DNA from: Desulfobulbaceae bacterium
Lineage (GTDB): Bacteria > Desulfobacterota > Desulfobulbia > Desulfobulbales > Desulfocapsaceae
DNA: 64,000 nucleotides
NCBI GenBank assembly: GCA_031287565.1
Contig: JAITSS010000015.1
Span: forward strand, 18,938 to 82,937
Direction of reading: 5' to 3'
The notes beneath the pieces were generated by a model. That model ran no database searches and had not been told where the DNA came from. It saw only the letters and a program-made list of their open reading frames with translations. Every line of letters begins with the position of its first letter. Position 1 is the first letter of the stretch. Positions 16,099 through 25,588 of the stretch are shown piece after piece. Made by a program: the position numbers and the translations under genes.

Positions 16099-16367
16099 AT
16101 GCATGATCTGATCGCCGTCGCCAGCCAAAACAGCGCATCGGCTGCTGCCGCATCATGAATTTCGCGCCGGAATTGGCGGCCTTGCTGCAATTGCCCGCCC
16201 ATCTCAGCCTACGTTTGGTCATCGCCTTGGGCAAGCCCAAGGAAACTGTGCGGATTGACCAAGGCGATGACGACGCCGCGATTCGCTATTTTCGCGACGA
16301 GAAGGGCGTGCACCACGTGCCGAAACGCTCGCTGGCCGCCTGCCTTCTCCCCTGTCCACTGTCATGA
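16099..16367 (+). pseudogene. Nitroreductase C-terminal remnant, frameshifted
   Basis: The 420 bp between ubiB and the radical SAM gene hold only this fragment. From ATG 16099 (with AAAGGA upstream) one frame reads DLIAVASQN, like the late helix of FMN nitroreductases; after a shift the frame containing 16155 reads CRIMNFAPELAALL, then LVIALGKPKE and YFRDEKGVHHVPKRSL, the standard nitroreductase C-terminus. The N-terminal FMN-binding half is missing and the two pieces are out of frame, so this looks like a decaying gene, roughly 90 of about 190 residues. Its last bases overlap the next gene's start. The rest of the gap (15944-16098) shows nothing recognisable. Confidence 0.65.
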
Positions 16368-17818
16368 CTATGCGGGATTGCCTCCCGGCGCCGTCGTCGC
16401 CGCGCCGCCGCGACGACCTCATCGCCTTTAACGAACAGGAATACGGCCTGCGGCTGTTGGGCCTGGATGTTCCCGACGCGGCGGCCTTGCGCGAGGCCGA
16501 AAACCGTCGCGCCGAACTGTTGGCCGACCTCGATTTTTTCGCGGCTTGCGGTTGTCATGGAACCAAACTCGACATCAATCATCTGTCGCCCGGTTGCCGG
16601 ATTTGCGTCGATGGCGGCTGGTCGTGCCTGTTCATCAACGGCAGGTGCAACGGCGGCTGTTTTTATTGCCCGGCGCCGCAAAATGAAATCGGTTCACCCG
16701 GCGCGAACGGCCTGGAATTCACCGAGCCGCAACGCTATGTCCGCTACCTTGAGCGCTTCGGTTTTTCCGGGGCCAGCATCAGCGGCGGCGAACCTTTGCT
16801 CACACCCGAACGGACGCTTGCTTTTGTCGCCGCGATCAAAAAACGCTTTGGCCAGGCGCTGCACTTGTGGCTGTACTCAAACGGTATTTTAGCCGATTAT
16901 GATACGCTTGCCGCCTTGGCCGACGCCGGTCTTGATGAGATGCGTTTCGATATTGGCGCGACCGCCTATCGACTCGACGCCGCCAGGCGGGCCGCCGCCC
17001 TGATGCCGACGGTGACGGTCGAGATTCCGGCCATCCCGGAAGAAGAAGAGCGGCTGAAAAGCCTGCTGCCGCAATTGCGCGACGCGGGCGTCAAACACCT
17101 GAATCTGCATCAATTGCGCCTGACGCCGCATAATTACGAACGACTTCAGCCGCGCGGCTACCGCTGGCTGCATGGCGAAAAGGTGACTTCGCTTGATTCC
17201 GAGCTGACCGCTTTATCGGTTCTGCGCCACAGCCTGGTTGAGCGGATTGGCGTGCCGGTGAATTATTGCTCCTTTCCTTACAAATACCGTTTTCAGGGAC
17301 GGGCCGCCCGGCGGCGCTGCGCCGCCTTCCTGCGCGAGCCGACGGAAACTCTGACCGACAACGGTTTTCTGCGTTCGCTTTCGCTGCTCGATGCGGCGGC
17401 CCGGCTTGATGCGCTCGTCGCCCGCTGGCGGCATTCGGCCAAGCCTGAACATCTCTTTAAGCGTGACAGCGGCGAGCGGCTGCGCCTGCATCCTGACCTC
17501 CTGACTGATTGTACCGATGGTGACGCGGGCGGCTTGACAAGTGCATCCCTGCGCGTTGAATACCGCGTCGCCTATCAACGACAGCGGGTGTCCGGGCGGC
17601 TGGCCTTTCGTGAAGTGGCGCTGGCCGATGACGATTCCGTCTTCATCGAGGAAGAACGCGCCACCGTCGCTTTCACCCTTGATGCGGCCAGGACGCGGCA
17701 ATTTGCCGAAATGTTTTTGCAAGCGAAAACGCCGCCGCCAGCGCCGGACGACGACCGATTGTGGGCGGATATGCTCGATTTTGAGCGACCGCGTCGTGGT
17801 TTGCAGGAATATTTCTGA
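16364..17818 (+). CDS. Radical SAM protein of unknown substrate
   Basis: A 484-residue protein with a canonical radical SAM CxxxCxxC at Cys95, Cys99 and Cys102 (CNGGCFYC), followed by the SAM-binding GASISGGEPLL motif. Upstream of the cluster are five more cysteines (62, 64, 78, 81, 88) in CGCHG, PGCRICVDGGWSC, which could bind a second cluster or a metal. The C-terminal 150 residues contain no domain I can name. It stands alone on the plus strand, so neither substrate nor partner can be inferred from the neighbours; a peptide, nucleoside or activating-enzyme function are all open. A second ATG two codons later is an alternative start. Confidence 0.85.
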   Translation: MTMRDCLPAPSSPRRRDDLIAFNEQEYGLRLLGLDVPDAAALREAENRRAELLADLDFFAACGCHGTKLDINHLSPGCRICVDGGWSCLFINGRCNGGCFYCPAPQNEIGSPGANGLEFTEPQRYVRYLERFGFSGASISGGEPLLTPERTLAFVAAIKKRFGQALHLWLYSNGILADYDTLAALADAGLDEMRFDIGATAYRLDAARRAAALMPTVTVEIPAIPEEEERLKSLLPQLRDAGVKHLNLHQLRLTPHNYERLQPRGYRWLHGEKVTSLDSELTALSVLRHSLVERIGVPVNYCSFPYKYRFQGRAARRRCAAFLREPTETLTDNGFLRSLSLLDAAARLDALVARWRHSAKPEHLFKRDSGERLRLHPDLLTDCTDGDAGGLTSASLRVEYRVAYQRQRVSGRLAFREVALADDDSVFIEEERATVAFTLDAARTRQFAEMFLQAKTPPPAPDDDRLWADMLDFERPRRGLQEYF

Positions 17819-17845
17819 GTCGTTGGCGCGCTTTCCGGGGCCGCT

Positions 17846-18853
17846 TCACAGCGGCGGATATTCTTTGAAAAACATCATGACATGTGGGCTGATGTCCTGC
17901 CGCCACTGATACTGTTGCGGCGTCTTTTTGATAAACTCCAGCGTCAGGTAGAGGGTTTCCAACTGCGGATTATTGCTAAGCGAGATGAAGCGGTCGATGC
18001 CCCGTTGGCGCATCATGGTAATCAATGAGGTCACGGTAAACACGCCGATGCGCTGGTTGCGGAAGCGCTCGGAAATGGCCAGAGCGCCCAGCTCCATGGC
18101 GCGTTCGTCGATTGGTTTGCCTTCGACGCAGCCGACGACGATGCCGTCGATGGCGGTGACATAAAACTGACGGCGGTGTTCGCTGATGTAGCTTTTGCTG
18201 CGCGGACGTAAAAAGCCCATACGCTTATAGGCGGTCAGGATACGGTGGACGATGGCGACCTCTTCATCGGTTTCCACCTGACGAAATTCTTCCTGAAAGT
18301 TATTGGCGATCAGAGTGCCGCAGCCTTCGACCGTGAACAATTCCAATTTTATCGCGTCCTTGCCGGCGGGCAGAAAATGCACGCGCTCGCAATGGCCCGC
18401 CTCGATTTTTAGGCAGACCTTTTTCAGCATGTCCTTCAGATTGATGTTGGCGGCGATGTCGCCGAAATCAATCTCGGCCCGCCGCGCCCTGGCGGTGGTG
18501 ATGGCGTTGATTTTCTGGCCGCGCTCATCGACCAGTGGGCGGCGTTCAAGGAAAATCAGCTTGTAGATCGGTTCCGGATAGGCGAGCGCCGCCTCGTAAA
18601 AATCCTCACCGGCGGCGATGCGGATAAGCTGGGTTCGCGGCAGTCGCGATTCCAAGATGCCTAATAATTTCTGGTTGGCCTTGCGATGCGGCAGATTGTG
18701 GAAGAGGGTGGTTTCGGCCCCGAAACGGTGGAGAAATTTGATGTCGGCGATGATGCTTTTGTGGTGGTCGCGCAGAATTCCTTCGCGACAGGCGATGAAC
18801 ACACGGCGGCCAGTTAAGGCGCGGCCATATTCTTCAAGATAAAATTGCGGCAT
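17846..18853 (-). CDS. N-acetylglutamate synthase-like protein (ArgA architecture)
   Basis: A 335-residue protein with the two-part ArgA layout. The N-terminal region (GRRVFIACREGILRD, SIIADIKFLHRFGAETTLF) resembles the amino-acid-kinase-like domain of N-acetylglutamate synthase, and ERVHFLPAG, LELFTVEGCGTLIANN matches its end. The C-terminal GNAT domain follows (about 210-335), with the acetyl-CoA loop RNQRIGVFT. ArgA uses acetyl-CoA to acetylate glutamate, the first arginine step. The kinase-like domain is shorter than usual. No other arg gene is near, so it could be a paralog with another amine substrate. The start is placed at an ATG giving MPQFYLEEYG; the open frame extends 26 codons further upstream. 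Confidence 0.7.
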   Translation of the reverse strand: MPQFYLEEYGRALTGRRVFIACREGILRDHHKSIIADIKFLHRFGAETTLFHNLPHRKANQKLLGILESRLPRTQLIRIAAGEDFYEAALAYPEPIYKLIFLERRPLVDERGQKINAITTARARRAEIDFGDIAANINLKDMLKKVCLKIEAGHCERVHFLPAGKDAIKLELFTVEGCGTLIANNFQEEFRQVETDEEVAIVHRILTAYKRMGFLRPRSKSYISEHRRQFYVTAIDGIVVGCVEGKPIDERAMELGALAISERFRNQRIGVFTVTSLITMMRQRGIDRFISLSNNPQLETLYLTLEFIKKTPQQYQWRQDISPHVMMFFKEYPPL

Positions 18854-18983
18854 GTGTGGGATGGGTGGTGGCGCGTCGGAAGATGGTGCGAAGTCAGCGC
18901 CGATACTACAATGTCGCCTCCAGGCCCGCAAGTGGCGCGCCTTTTACGACGGCCTGTCGGCGCTTAGGCAGACGGTCGGGAAT

Positions 18984-19634
18984 TTATTCATCCAGCAGAC
19001 AAAAGGCCAGGGCGTGGTTGTCGCGCAGCGTGGCCGCGACCGTCGCTGTTTGCGGCGCGGCTGTCTGGAGCCAGGCGATAAGGCGAAGCCGCCAACCGCC
19101 GTTTATAGTTTTGCAATCAGTCAGGCGCATATCAAGAAAAGCGGGCAACCCAGCGGCTTTGCGCAGACTTTCCTTGGCCGACCAGAGAACGGTCAGGCGG
19201 ATGATGCGGTCTTGGTCGGGCAGGGCGGCGGCCAACAGCGCTTCTTCTCCGGCGTGGGCGAAGAGGGCCGTAATTCGGGTGATTTTGGCCAGGCAGGGCT
19301 GCGCATCGACGCCAAGGCGTCGCGCCGCGGCCATGGCCACCGCGTATTCGCCGCCGTGGCTGATGGAAATATCGGTGGCCCGCAGAATTTCCGGCGCATT
19401 CTCCGACCAGCGCGGGCGACCGTTGGCATCGTTTTCCAGCCGCCAATCCCTGACCGCGAAAAGCGGCTCATACTCCGGCCCCAGGATGTCGCGGGCGCAG
19501 GCGTAGGCGCAGAGGCGTCCGGCCAGCCACTCGCGTTTCCGTTTTTCACTGGTGAAGCCCTGCCACCGCCGTGACTCGTCTGGCGCAAGCGCGGCCAGTG
19601 ATGCGGCGTCTGGCGGCTGGTCGCGCACCACCAT
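18984..19634 (-). CDS. 4'-phosphopantetheinyl transferase, Sfp type
   Basis: Transfers phosphopantetheine from coenzyme A to a carrier-protein serine. Family motifs are in order: LAGRLCAYACARDIL, ISISHGGEYAVA, LGVDAQ (usually GVDxE, here Gln replaces the metal-binding Glu) and WSAKESLRKAAG with the catalytic Lys. The start is uncertain. The ATG at 19634 gives 216 residues; the open frame continues upstream to 19853 and would overlap the divergent cvpA start. No polyketide, peptide synthetase or carrier gene is nearby. The coding frame upstream of the chosen start holds a 9-bp tandem repeat at about 19689-19712. Confidence 0.8.
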   Translation of the reverse strand: MVVRDQPPDAASLAALAPDESRRWQGFTSEKRKREWLAGRLCAYACARDILGPEYEPLFAVRDWRLENDANGRPRWSENAPEILRATDISISHGGEYAVAMAAARRLGVDAQPCLAKITRITALFAHAGEEALLAAALPDQDRIIRLTVLWSAKESLRKAAGLPAFLDMRLTDCKTINGGWRLRLIAWLQTAAPQTATVAATLRDNHALAFCLLDE

Positions 19635-19827
19635 TCCATGCGAGTGGAGGCGCGTTTGTGGAAAAACCGTGGCCAGAAATCGCGACGGCGGCCAATGTGG
19701 CCAATGTGGCCAAGAGGCCGCGCCCAGTTCGGGAAAATTCGCTTGCAAGAAAACCTCATGATGACGTAGAGCAGGGGCGGAACGCGCCAAGCGCGCCGAA
19801 ATCCGCACCGACCACAATGAGCCGCCC

Positions 19828-20424
19828 ATGGAATTGACCGCCCAGTTTACCATCTATGATTACTGCGTTCTCGGCGTTTTCGCGTTTCTTATCGTCCGTG
19901 GCCTGTGGCTGGGTTTTGTCGGCCAGATCATCGGCCTTCTGGCGCTGTATGTCGGTTTTCTCGCCGCTGGACGTTTCGCCGGTGAAACGGCGGCCTGGAT
20001 TCGCCCGCTCTCGGACGACCCCAAGGTGATCGCCTTTCTCGCCTGGATTGTCGCCTTCGCTTTGGCCTGGCTGGCGGTGTCCTTGCTCGGCGGCTTGTTT
20101 ATGAAGTTGATAAACATCACGCTGATCGGCGGCCTGAACCGCCTGGCCGGGGCGGTTTTGGGATTGCTCAAGGCCGCGTTGCTGGTGTTTATCGTCCACA
20201 TGATTCTTGGCGCGACTCTGCCCGCAAGCAACAACCTGACCCGTGATTGTCTCACCTGCCCGGCGCTCGACAAGACAACGAATTTCTGCCGCGCTCTGAT
20301 CGCCGACCCCAAAACCCGCGACGCTTTTATGCGCCAGGCTCCGGCGATTTCCCTGGAAACGATGAAACGCTACCTCGACAAGGCCAGGCCCGATGACAAG
20401 GGCGAAGGCGACGCCGGTCGATGA
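19828..20424 (+). CDS. cvpA: CvpA family membrane protein
   Basis: A 198-residue inner-membrane protein with about four hydrophobic segments (residues 10-30, 32-52, 66-90, 105-130) and the FVGQIIGLLALYVGFLAAG pattern of the CvpA/colicin V production family, followed by a polar tail containing CLTCPALDKTTNFC. Its function in this setting is not known; family members are linked to envelope stress tolerance. Divergent from the phosphopantetheinyl transferase, and 48 bp upstream of pth, with which it may be co-transcribed. Confidence 0.87.
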   Translation: MELTAQFTIYDYCVLGVFAFLIVRGLWLGFVGQIIGLLALYVGFLAAGRFAGETAAWIRPLSDDPKVIAFLAWIVAFALAWLAVSLLGGLFMKLINITLIGGLNRLAGAVLGLLKAALLVFIVHMILGATLPASNNLTRDCLTCPALDKTTNFCRALIADPKTRDAFMRQAPAISLETMKRYLDKARPDDKGEGDAGR

Positions 20425-20472
20425 GGCGATGCCTGAATAATGTTATCAGCCTGATTCGTCAGGCAAAGAACA

Positions 20473-21066
20473 ATGGCAATGGAACCAATATTGATCGTCG
20501 GCCTGGGGAATCCGGGCGCATCCTATGAGGGTACCCGGCATAACGTCGGTTTTATGGTGGTTGATGCGCTGGCGCGGCGCTGGAACTGTCCGCTGGCGTC
20601 GGGGAAATGGCGCGCTCTCTCCGCCCGGCTTCAGTGGCAGGGCCGACCGATTACGCTGCTCCAGCCACAAACGTTTATGAATCTGAGCGGTGAATCGGTC
20701 AGAGAACCGCTGCGTTTCTTCAAAATGTCGCCGGAGCATCTGCTGGTTATCCACGATGACCTGGATATGGCCTTGGGGCGTTTGAAACTCGTGCGCGGCG
20801 GCGGCGCGGGCGGCCACAAAGGCATCATTTCGATTGTGCGGGAACTGGCCGATGGCGATTTCTATCGCTTGAAAATTGGCATCGGTCGCCCTGGTAAAAA
20901 CGGCGTTCCAGCGGCGATGCCGGTCGAGCGTTTCGTCCTCGCGCCCTTCTTGTCGGAAGAACGAGACCTTCTCGACGAGCGCCTCGCCGGCATCATCGCG
21001 GGCATCGAAGACTGGGCGCGTGGTCTGCCGGATAAGGCGATGAATCGCCTGAACGCGGTGAAATGA
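20473..21066 (+). CDS. pth: Peptidyl-tRNA hydrolase
   Basis: Releases tRNA from prematurely dropped peptidyl-tRNA. A 197-residue protein of standard length. Visible active-site residues: Asn13 in GLGNPG, catalytic His23 in RHNVGF, the QPQTFMNLSGESV segment, the Asp of HDDLDMALG (about 95-99), and GGGAGGHKGI. The start at 20473 gives the normal MEPILIVGLGNPG opening, with a second possible ATG two codons on. Follows cvpA by 48 bp. Confidence 0.97.
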   Translation: MAMEPILIVGLGNPGASYEGTRHNVGFMVVDALARRWNCPLASGKWRALSARLQWQGRPITLLQPQTFMNLSGESVREPLRFFKMSPEHLLVIHDDLDMALGRLKLVRGGGAGGHKGIISIVRELADGDFYRLKIGIGRPGKNGVPAAMPVERFVLAPFLSEERDLLDERLAGIIAGIEDWARGLPDKAMNRLNAVK

Positions 21067-21099
21067 GAAGGCGGAAAACGCTTGCCGCCCCGTCGCGCC

Positions 21100-22887
21100 T
21101 CACTTGCGCCACCACGTCCATAATAATTGATAGGGTTGATAGAATAGCGGCAGAGTTTCTGGTTGGCCGAAGATCGGGCGATAGCTGACGCGGTGGTTGT
21201 TGATGTACCAGTTCGGGATCAGATAGTAGCCGTGCCACAGGGCGCGGTCGAGGGCGCGGCAGGCGGCGGTCAGTTCTTCCTGGGCGCTGGCGTAGATGAC
21301 TGTATCAATCAGGGCGTCAATGGCTTTATCGCGGATGCCGGCGTAGTTTTCCGAGCCGGGTTTATCGGCGGCGGCGGATGACCAGAAATTGCGCTGCTCA
21401 TTGCCTGGCGATTGCGACTGGCCGTAGACTTCGACGATCATATCGAAGTCGAAATTGCGGATGCGTTCGGTATAGACCGCCGGGTCGATGGCGCGATAGC
21501 GGACCTTCATACCCAATTTGGCCAGATTTTCGACATAGGCGGCCATAACCCGCTCAAAAGCCTGATTGACCAGGAGAATTTCAAACTGAAACGGTTGGCC
21601 GGCGGCGTTTTGCAGGATTCCATCCTTCACCCGCCAACCGGCTTCCGCCAGCAGCGCTCTGGCTTGTTTCAGATTTTGCCGCAGCGCCCGCGCATCGGCG
21701 GCCACCGGCGCGGCGGGCGGCGTGGTGAACACCTCCGGCGGCAGAAGGGCGCGTAATTTTTCAAGATAACGCAGTTCAAGGCCGGTCGGCAGGCCGGTGG
21801 CGGCCAGCGGCGAGTTGCTGAAAAACGACTGGCTGCGGGTGTACTGGCCAAAATACAGCGTCTTGTTCGTCCACTCAAAATCAAAGGCCAGGCCCATTGC
21901 CTGACGCGTTCTTTTATCGGCGAACAGGGTTTTACGGCTGTTCATAACAAATCCTTGCATCCCGGCGTTGTTGTGGTGCGGGAATTCTTTTTTCAACAAT
22001 CTGCCATCGGTGAACGGGCCGCCGCTCATATCCCGCGCCCACTGTTTGGCGATATTGATTGGCAGAAAATCGAATTCTCCGGCCTTAAATGCCTCCAGCG
22101 TCACCACCGGATCTTTGAAATATTTCACCGTAATACTATCGAAATTGTACATGCCGCGACGGCTTGGCAGCGTCGCCGCCCAGTATTTTGGGTTTCGACG
22201 ATAGCGAATCAATTTGCCAGGTTCCACCCTGTCAACCATATAGGGGCCGGAACCAAGGGGAATCTGCATCCCGGTCATGCCTTTGTTTTTCAGATAATCC
22301 TGTTTTGAGAAAATCGGCAGTTGCCCGGCAATCAGATGCAGCTCGCGATTCAGGCGTTTGAAGACGAAGCGCGCTTTGGTCGGAGCGATGATTTCGGCAT
22401 GGTCAATATCTTGATAATACTGGGGAAAAAATGGATGTACCTCGCCGCCTTTCATGGTTTGCAGCGAAAAAACCACATCGTCCGCCGTCACCGGCTGGCC
22501 GTCGGAAAAACGGGCGGCCGGATTCAAGGTGAAGGTGACGGACAATTTATCTTCGGCCAGTTCCATATCTTCGGCCAACAGGCCATATTCCGAAAACGGC
22601 TCGTCGAAACTGGGCGCGGCCAGGGTCTCAAAAACCAGGGTGTCGAGGCCGAAAGGCGGCGTTCCTTTTAACGTGTACGGGTTCATTTTATCGAAGCCGC
22701 CCAGCGCCGAAAGGGTCAGCGCCCCGCCTTTCGGCGCTGCGGCGTTAACATAGGAAAAGGCTGTGAATCCGGCTGGATACTTCAGCTTTCCATCCATCGA
22801 CATGCCGTGGGCGGCCAAGGCGGATTCAGACAGAAGCAAGACCGACAGCAGAGAAAAAACGAGTCGCGCGATACAGGCTGTGTTCAT
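21100..22887 (-). CDS. Peptide ABC transporter substrate-binding protein, YejA-like
   Basis: A periplasmic solute-binding protein of family 5 (SBP_bac_5), 595 residues. The start is set at ATG 22887, giving a clear signal peptide (MNTACIARLVFSLLSVLLLSESALAAHG); the longer open frame to 23016 has no family match. After cleavage the sequence opens HGMSMDGKLKYPAGF, FSYVNAAAPKGG, closely resembling YejA, which binds peptides such as microcin C. DGQPVTADDVVFSL and the late VYGQSQSPGNEQRNFW segment also fit. No permease or ATPase partner (yejBEF) is adjacent, so the transporter core must be encoded elsewhere or it serves another system. Confidence 0.88.
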   Translation of the reverse strand: MNTACIARLVFSLLSVLLLSESALAAHGMSMDGKLKYPAGFTAFSYVNAAAPKGGALTLSALGGFDKMNPYTLKGTPPFGLDTLVFETLAAPSFDEPFSEYGLLAEDMELAEDKLSVTFTLNPAARFSDGQPVTADDVVFSLQTMKGGEVHPFFPQYYQDIDHAEIIAPTKARFVFKRLNRELHLIAGQLPIFSKQDYLKNKGMTGMQIPLGSGPYMVDRVEPGKLIRYRRNPKYWAATLPSRRGMYNFDSITVKYFKDPVVTLEAFKAGEFDFLPINIAKQWARDMSGGPFTDGRLLKKEFPHHNNAGMQGFVMNSRKTLFADKRTRQAMGLAFDFEWTNKTLYFGQYTRSQSFFSNSPLAATGLPTGLELRYLEKLRALLPPEVFTTPPAAPVAADARALRQNLKQARALLAEAGWRVKDGILQNAAGQPFQFEILLVNQAFERVMAAYVENLAKLGMKVRYRAIDPAVYTERIRNFDFDMIVEVYGQSQSPGNEQRNFWSSAAADKPGSENYAGIRDKAIDALIDTVIYASAQEELTAACRALDRALWHGYYLIPNWYINNHRVSYRPIFGQPETLPLFYQPYQLLWTWWRK

Positions 22888-23036
22888 GATATTTGTCCGG
22901 TTTTTTAGGAAAATGCTGAGCGGAAAGTGACTCGAAAGCATCAATACCGCCCAAACAACAGTCGCCGCGAGTCTACCCAGGAAAACATCCGCCGACAACC
23001 GCCGGGCCTGCGCCATCAGCGGCCCACTGTGGGCGC

Positions 23037-23065
23037 TTGACTTCAGATTGGCCAGTGTTTAGCAT
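23037..23065 (+). promoter_or_regulatory. Probable promoter for lon
   Basis: TTGACT (23037-23042), 17-nt spacer, TAGCAT (23060-23065), about 105 bp before the lon start. A heat-shock sigma-32 consensus was not evident. Confidence 0.5.
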
Positions 23066-23169
23066 TACCCGGTTTACCATTTCCATACGGAGCGCGACGG
23101 TTTTCGCCGTCGTCAACCATCGTTTCAGAAATTTCCCTAACGCCCCCGCGCATTCTTTAAGGAGACCCC

Positions 23170-25587
23170 GTGGAGTATAACGATTCACTTAGTATCAGCA
23201 TGGATGATTTCAGCGGCGGCGAAGAAGTTGACATCCCGGAAACGTTGCCGATGATGGCGGTGCGGGACGTGGTCGTCTTCAATTACATGATTATTCCCCT
23301 CTTTGTCGGTCGTCCCAATTCCATTGAGGCGGTCAACGAGGCGCTGAATGGCAACAAGTTGTTGATGCTGGTCAGCCAGAAAGACGCCACTCGCGACGAT
23401 CCGAAGGCCGACGATTTGTATCAGACCGGCATGGTCTGCATGGTTATGCGCACCCTGAAGTTGCCCGATGGCCGCCTCAAGGTGTTGGTGCAGGCGATGA
23501 ACAAGGCGAAAGTCGTCGAATATCTCCAGCACGAGCCGTATTTTCAGGTGCGAATCGAAGCGCTTGAAGACGGCGAAGCCGGTGAAATCACGGTTGAGGT
23601 CGAAGCGATCATGCGCGCGATCCGCGAGCAGACCGAAAAGATTATGGCCCTGCGCGGCATCCTCTCCGCCGACCTGATGATGATTATCAACAACATCGAC
23701 GAGCCGGGGCGGCTGGCCGATCTCGTTGGCTCCAACCTGCGTCTGAAGGTGGCCGAATCGCAATCAATCCTCGAAGAAACCGACCCGGTGCAACGGCTGC
23801 GGCTGGTCAACCAGCTCTTGTCCAAAGAGCTGGAAGTTTCGACCGTGCAGGCGAAGATTCAGAACGACGCCAGGGAGGAGATGAGCAAATCGCAGCGCGA
23901 ATACTATCTGCGCGAACAGTTGCACGCCCTGCAAAAGGAACTTGGCGACACTGATGACAGAGGTCAGGAACTGGATGATCTGGAAGCCCGCATCAAACGC
24001 GCCAAGATGCCGAAAGAGGTAAAAAAAGAGGCGAGAAAGCAACTCGACCGCATGGAGATGATGCACCCGGATTCCTCCGAGGCGACTATTGTTCGCACCT
24101 ATATCGACTGGTTGCTCGATGTGCCGTGGCTGAAGGGCACGCAGGACAAACTCGATCTGGTCGAGGCCAAAAAGGTGCTCGACGAAGATCACCACGGTCT
24201 TGACAAGGTGAAGGAGCGTATTCTCGAATATCTGGCCGTGCGCAAACTGAATGAATCGACCAAAGGGCCGATTCTCTGTTTCGTCGGGCCGCCGGGCGTC
24301 GGTAAAACTTCTTTAGGTCAATCGATCGCCCGCGCCATGGGCCGGAAATTTCATCGTTTTTCTTTAGGCGGAATGCGCGATGAAGCCGAGATTCGCGGCC
24401 ATCGCCGCACCTATATCGGCGCGATGCCGGGGCGGATTGTTCAGGGCCTGAAAACCGTCGGCTCGAACAACCCGGTCTTCATGCTTGATGAAATTGATAA
24501 AATCGGCGCCGATTACCACGGCGACCCGTCGTCGGCCCTCCTGGAAGTGCTCGACCCGGAGCAAAACACCGAATTTTCCGACCACTATCTCAATCTGCCG
24601 CTCGATTTGTCGAAGGTGATGTTCATCACCACCGCCAACATGACCGATTCGATTCCCTCGCCACTGCTTGACCGCATGGAGGTGATTCGGCTGTCTGGCT
24701 ATACGCTGGAAGAAAAATCGGTGATCGCCAGAAACTATCTGTTGCCCAGGCAGATCGAACGCAATGGCTTAAAAGAGCAGCATCTGACCGTGGCTGACGA
24801 AATCCTCAGCCATATCGTCAGCCACTACACGCACGAGTCGGGCGTGCGCAATCTTGAGCGGGAAATTGGCAAAGTCTGCCGCAAAGTAGCGCGCAAGGTG
24901 GCCGAAGGCGGCGCGGGACCGTACATCATCAATCTGGAGCAGATCGAGACCTATCTTGGCCCGCCGAAGAACATTCCGGAAGCGGAAAACAAGCGCCTCG
25001 ATGAACCGGGCCTGGTCACGGGCCTGGCTTGGACCGAGGTCGGCGGCGAACTTTTGCAGATTGAAGTCAATCTGATGCCCGGTAAGGGGCGGCTCACCCT
25101 GACTGGCCAATTGGGCGATGTGATGAAGGAGTCGGCGCAAGCAGCCCTCACTTATTGTCGCAGCCGTTCCGCCGACCTGAAGGTGGTCGAGGACTACTTC
25201 GATAAAACCGATATTCATATTCACGTGCCGGCCGGGGCGATTCCCAAAGACGGGCCATCGGCGGGTATCACCATCGCCACCGCCCTTTATTCGGCGATCA
25301 TCGGCAAAAAAGTGGCGGCCAATCTGGCCATGACCGGCGAAGTGACCTTGCGTGGCCGGGTGTTGCCGATTGGCGGTCTGAAGGAAAAGGCGCTGGCTGC
25401 CCTGCGCGCCGACATTGGCCATATCATCATTCCGGCGTTGAACGAAAAAGATTTGGTGGAAATTCCCGAAGACCTGCGCGGCAAGATGACCTTTCACCCG
25501 GTTGAGAGCATGGATCAGGTGATTGCTCTGGCCTTAAACGACGGCAACGGCGTCGATGCGGTCGGCGAGCCAAGCGAAACGCCCTGA
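23170..25587 (+). CDS. lon: ATP-dependent protease Lon
   Basis: An 805-residue LonA. Substrate-binding N-domain (about 25-220), coiled coil, AAA+ module with Walker A GPPGVGKT (373-380) and Walker B PVFMLDEIDKI, then the protease domain with Ser697 (PKDGPSAGIT) and Lys740 (GGLKEK) as the catalytic dyad, at the same 43-residue spacing as in E. coli. The start codon is GTG at 23170, supported by AAGGAG 6 nt upstream. Degrades misfolded and regulatory proteins. mltG begins one base after its stop, so the two are translationally linked. Confidence 0.98.
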   Translation: MEYNDSLSISMDDFSGGEEVDIPETLPMMAVRDVVVFNYMIIPLFVGRPNSIEAVNEALNGNKLLMLVSQKDATRDDPKADDLYQTGMVCMVMRTLKLPDGRLKVLVQAMNKAKVVEYLQHEPYFQVRIEALEDGEAGEITVEVEAIMRAIREQTEKIMALRGILSADLMMIINNIDEPGRLADLVGSNLRLKVAESQSILEETDPVQRLRLVNQLLSKELEVSTVQAKIQNDAREEMSKSQREYYLREQLHALQKELGDTDDRGQELDDLEARIKRAKMPKEVKKEARKQLDRMEMMHPDSSEATIVRTYIDWLLDVPWLKGTQDKLDLVEAKKVLDEDHHGLDKVKERILEYLAVRKLNESTKGPILCFVGPPGVGKTSLGQSIARAMGRKFHRFSLGGMRDEAEIRGHRRTYIGAMPGRIVQGLKTVGSNNPVFMLDEIDKIGADYHGDPSSALLEVLDPEQNTEFSDHYLNLPLDLSKVMFITTANMTDSIPSPLLDRMEVIRLSGYTLEEKSVIARNYLLPRQIERNGLKEQHLTVADEILSHIVSHYTHESGVRNLEREIGKVCRKVARKVAEGGAGPYIINLEQIETYLGPPKNIPEAENKRLDEPGLVTGLAWTEVGGELLQIEVNLMPGKGRLTLTGQLGDVMKESAQAALTYCRSRSADLKVVEDYFDKTDIHIHVPAGAIPKDGPSAGITIATALYSAIIGKKVAANLAMTGEVTLRGRVLPIGGLKEKALAALRADIGHIIIPALNEKDLVEIPEDLRGKMTFHPVESMDQVIALALNDGNGVDAVGEPSETP

Positions 25588-25588
25588 T

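Noticed and set aside
19689..19712. 9-bp tandem repeat (GGCCAATGT) as a protein-binding array
   Set aside because: Only two exact units plus a partial one; more likely a local duplication within the phosphopantetheinyl transferase 5' region.
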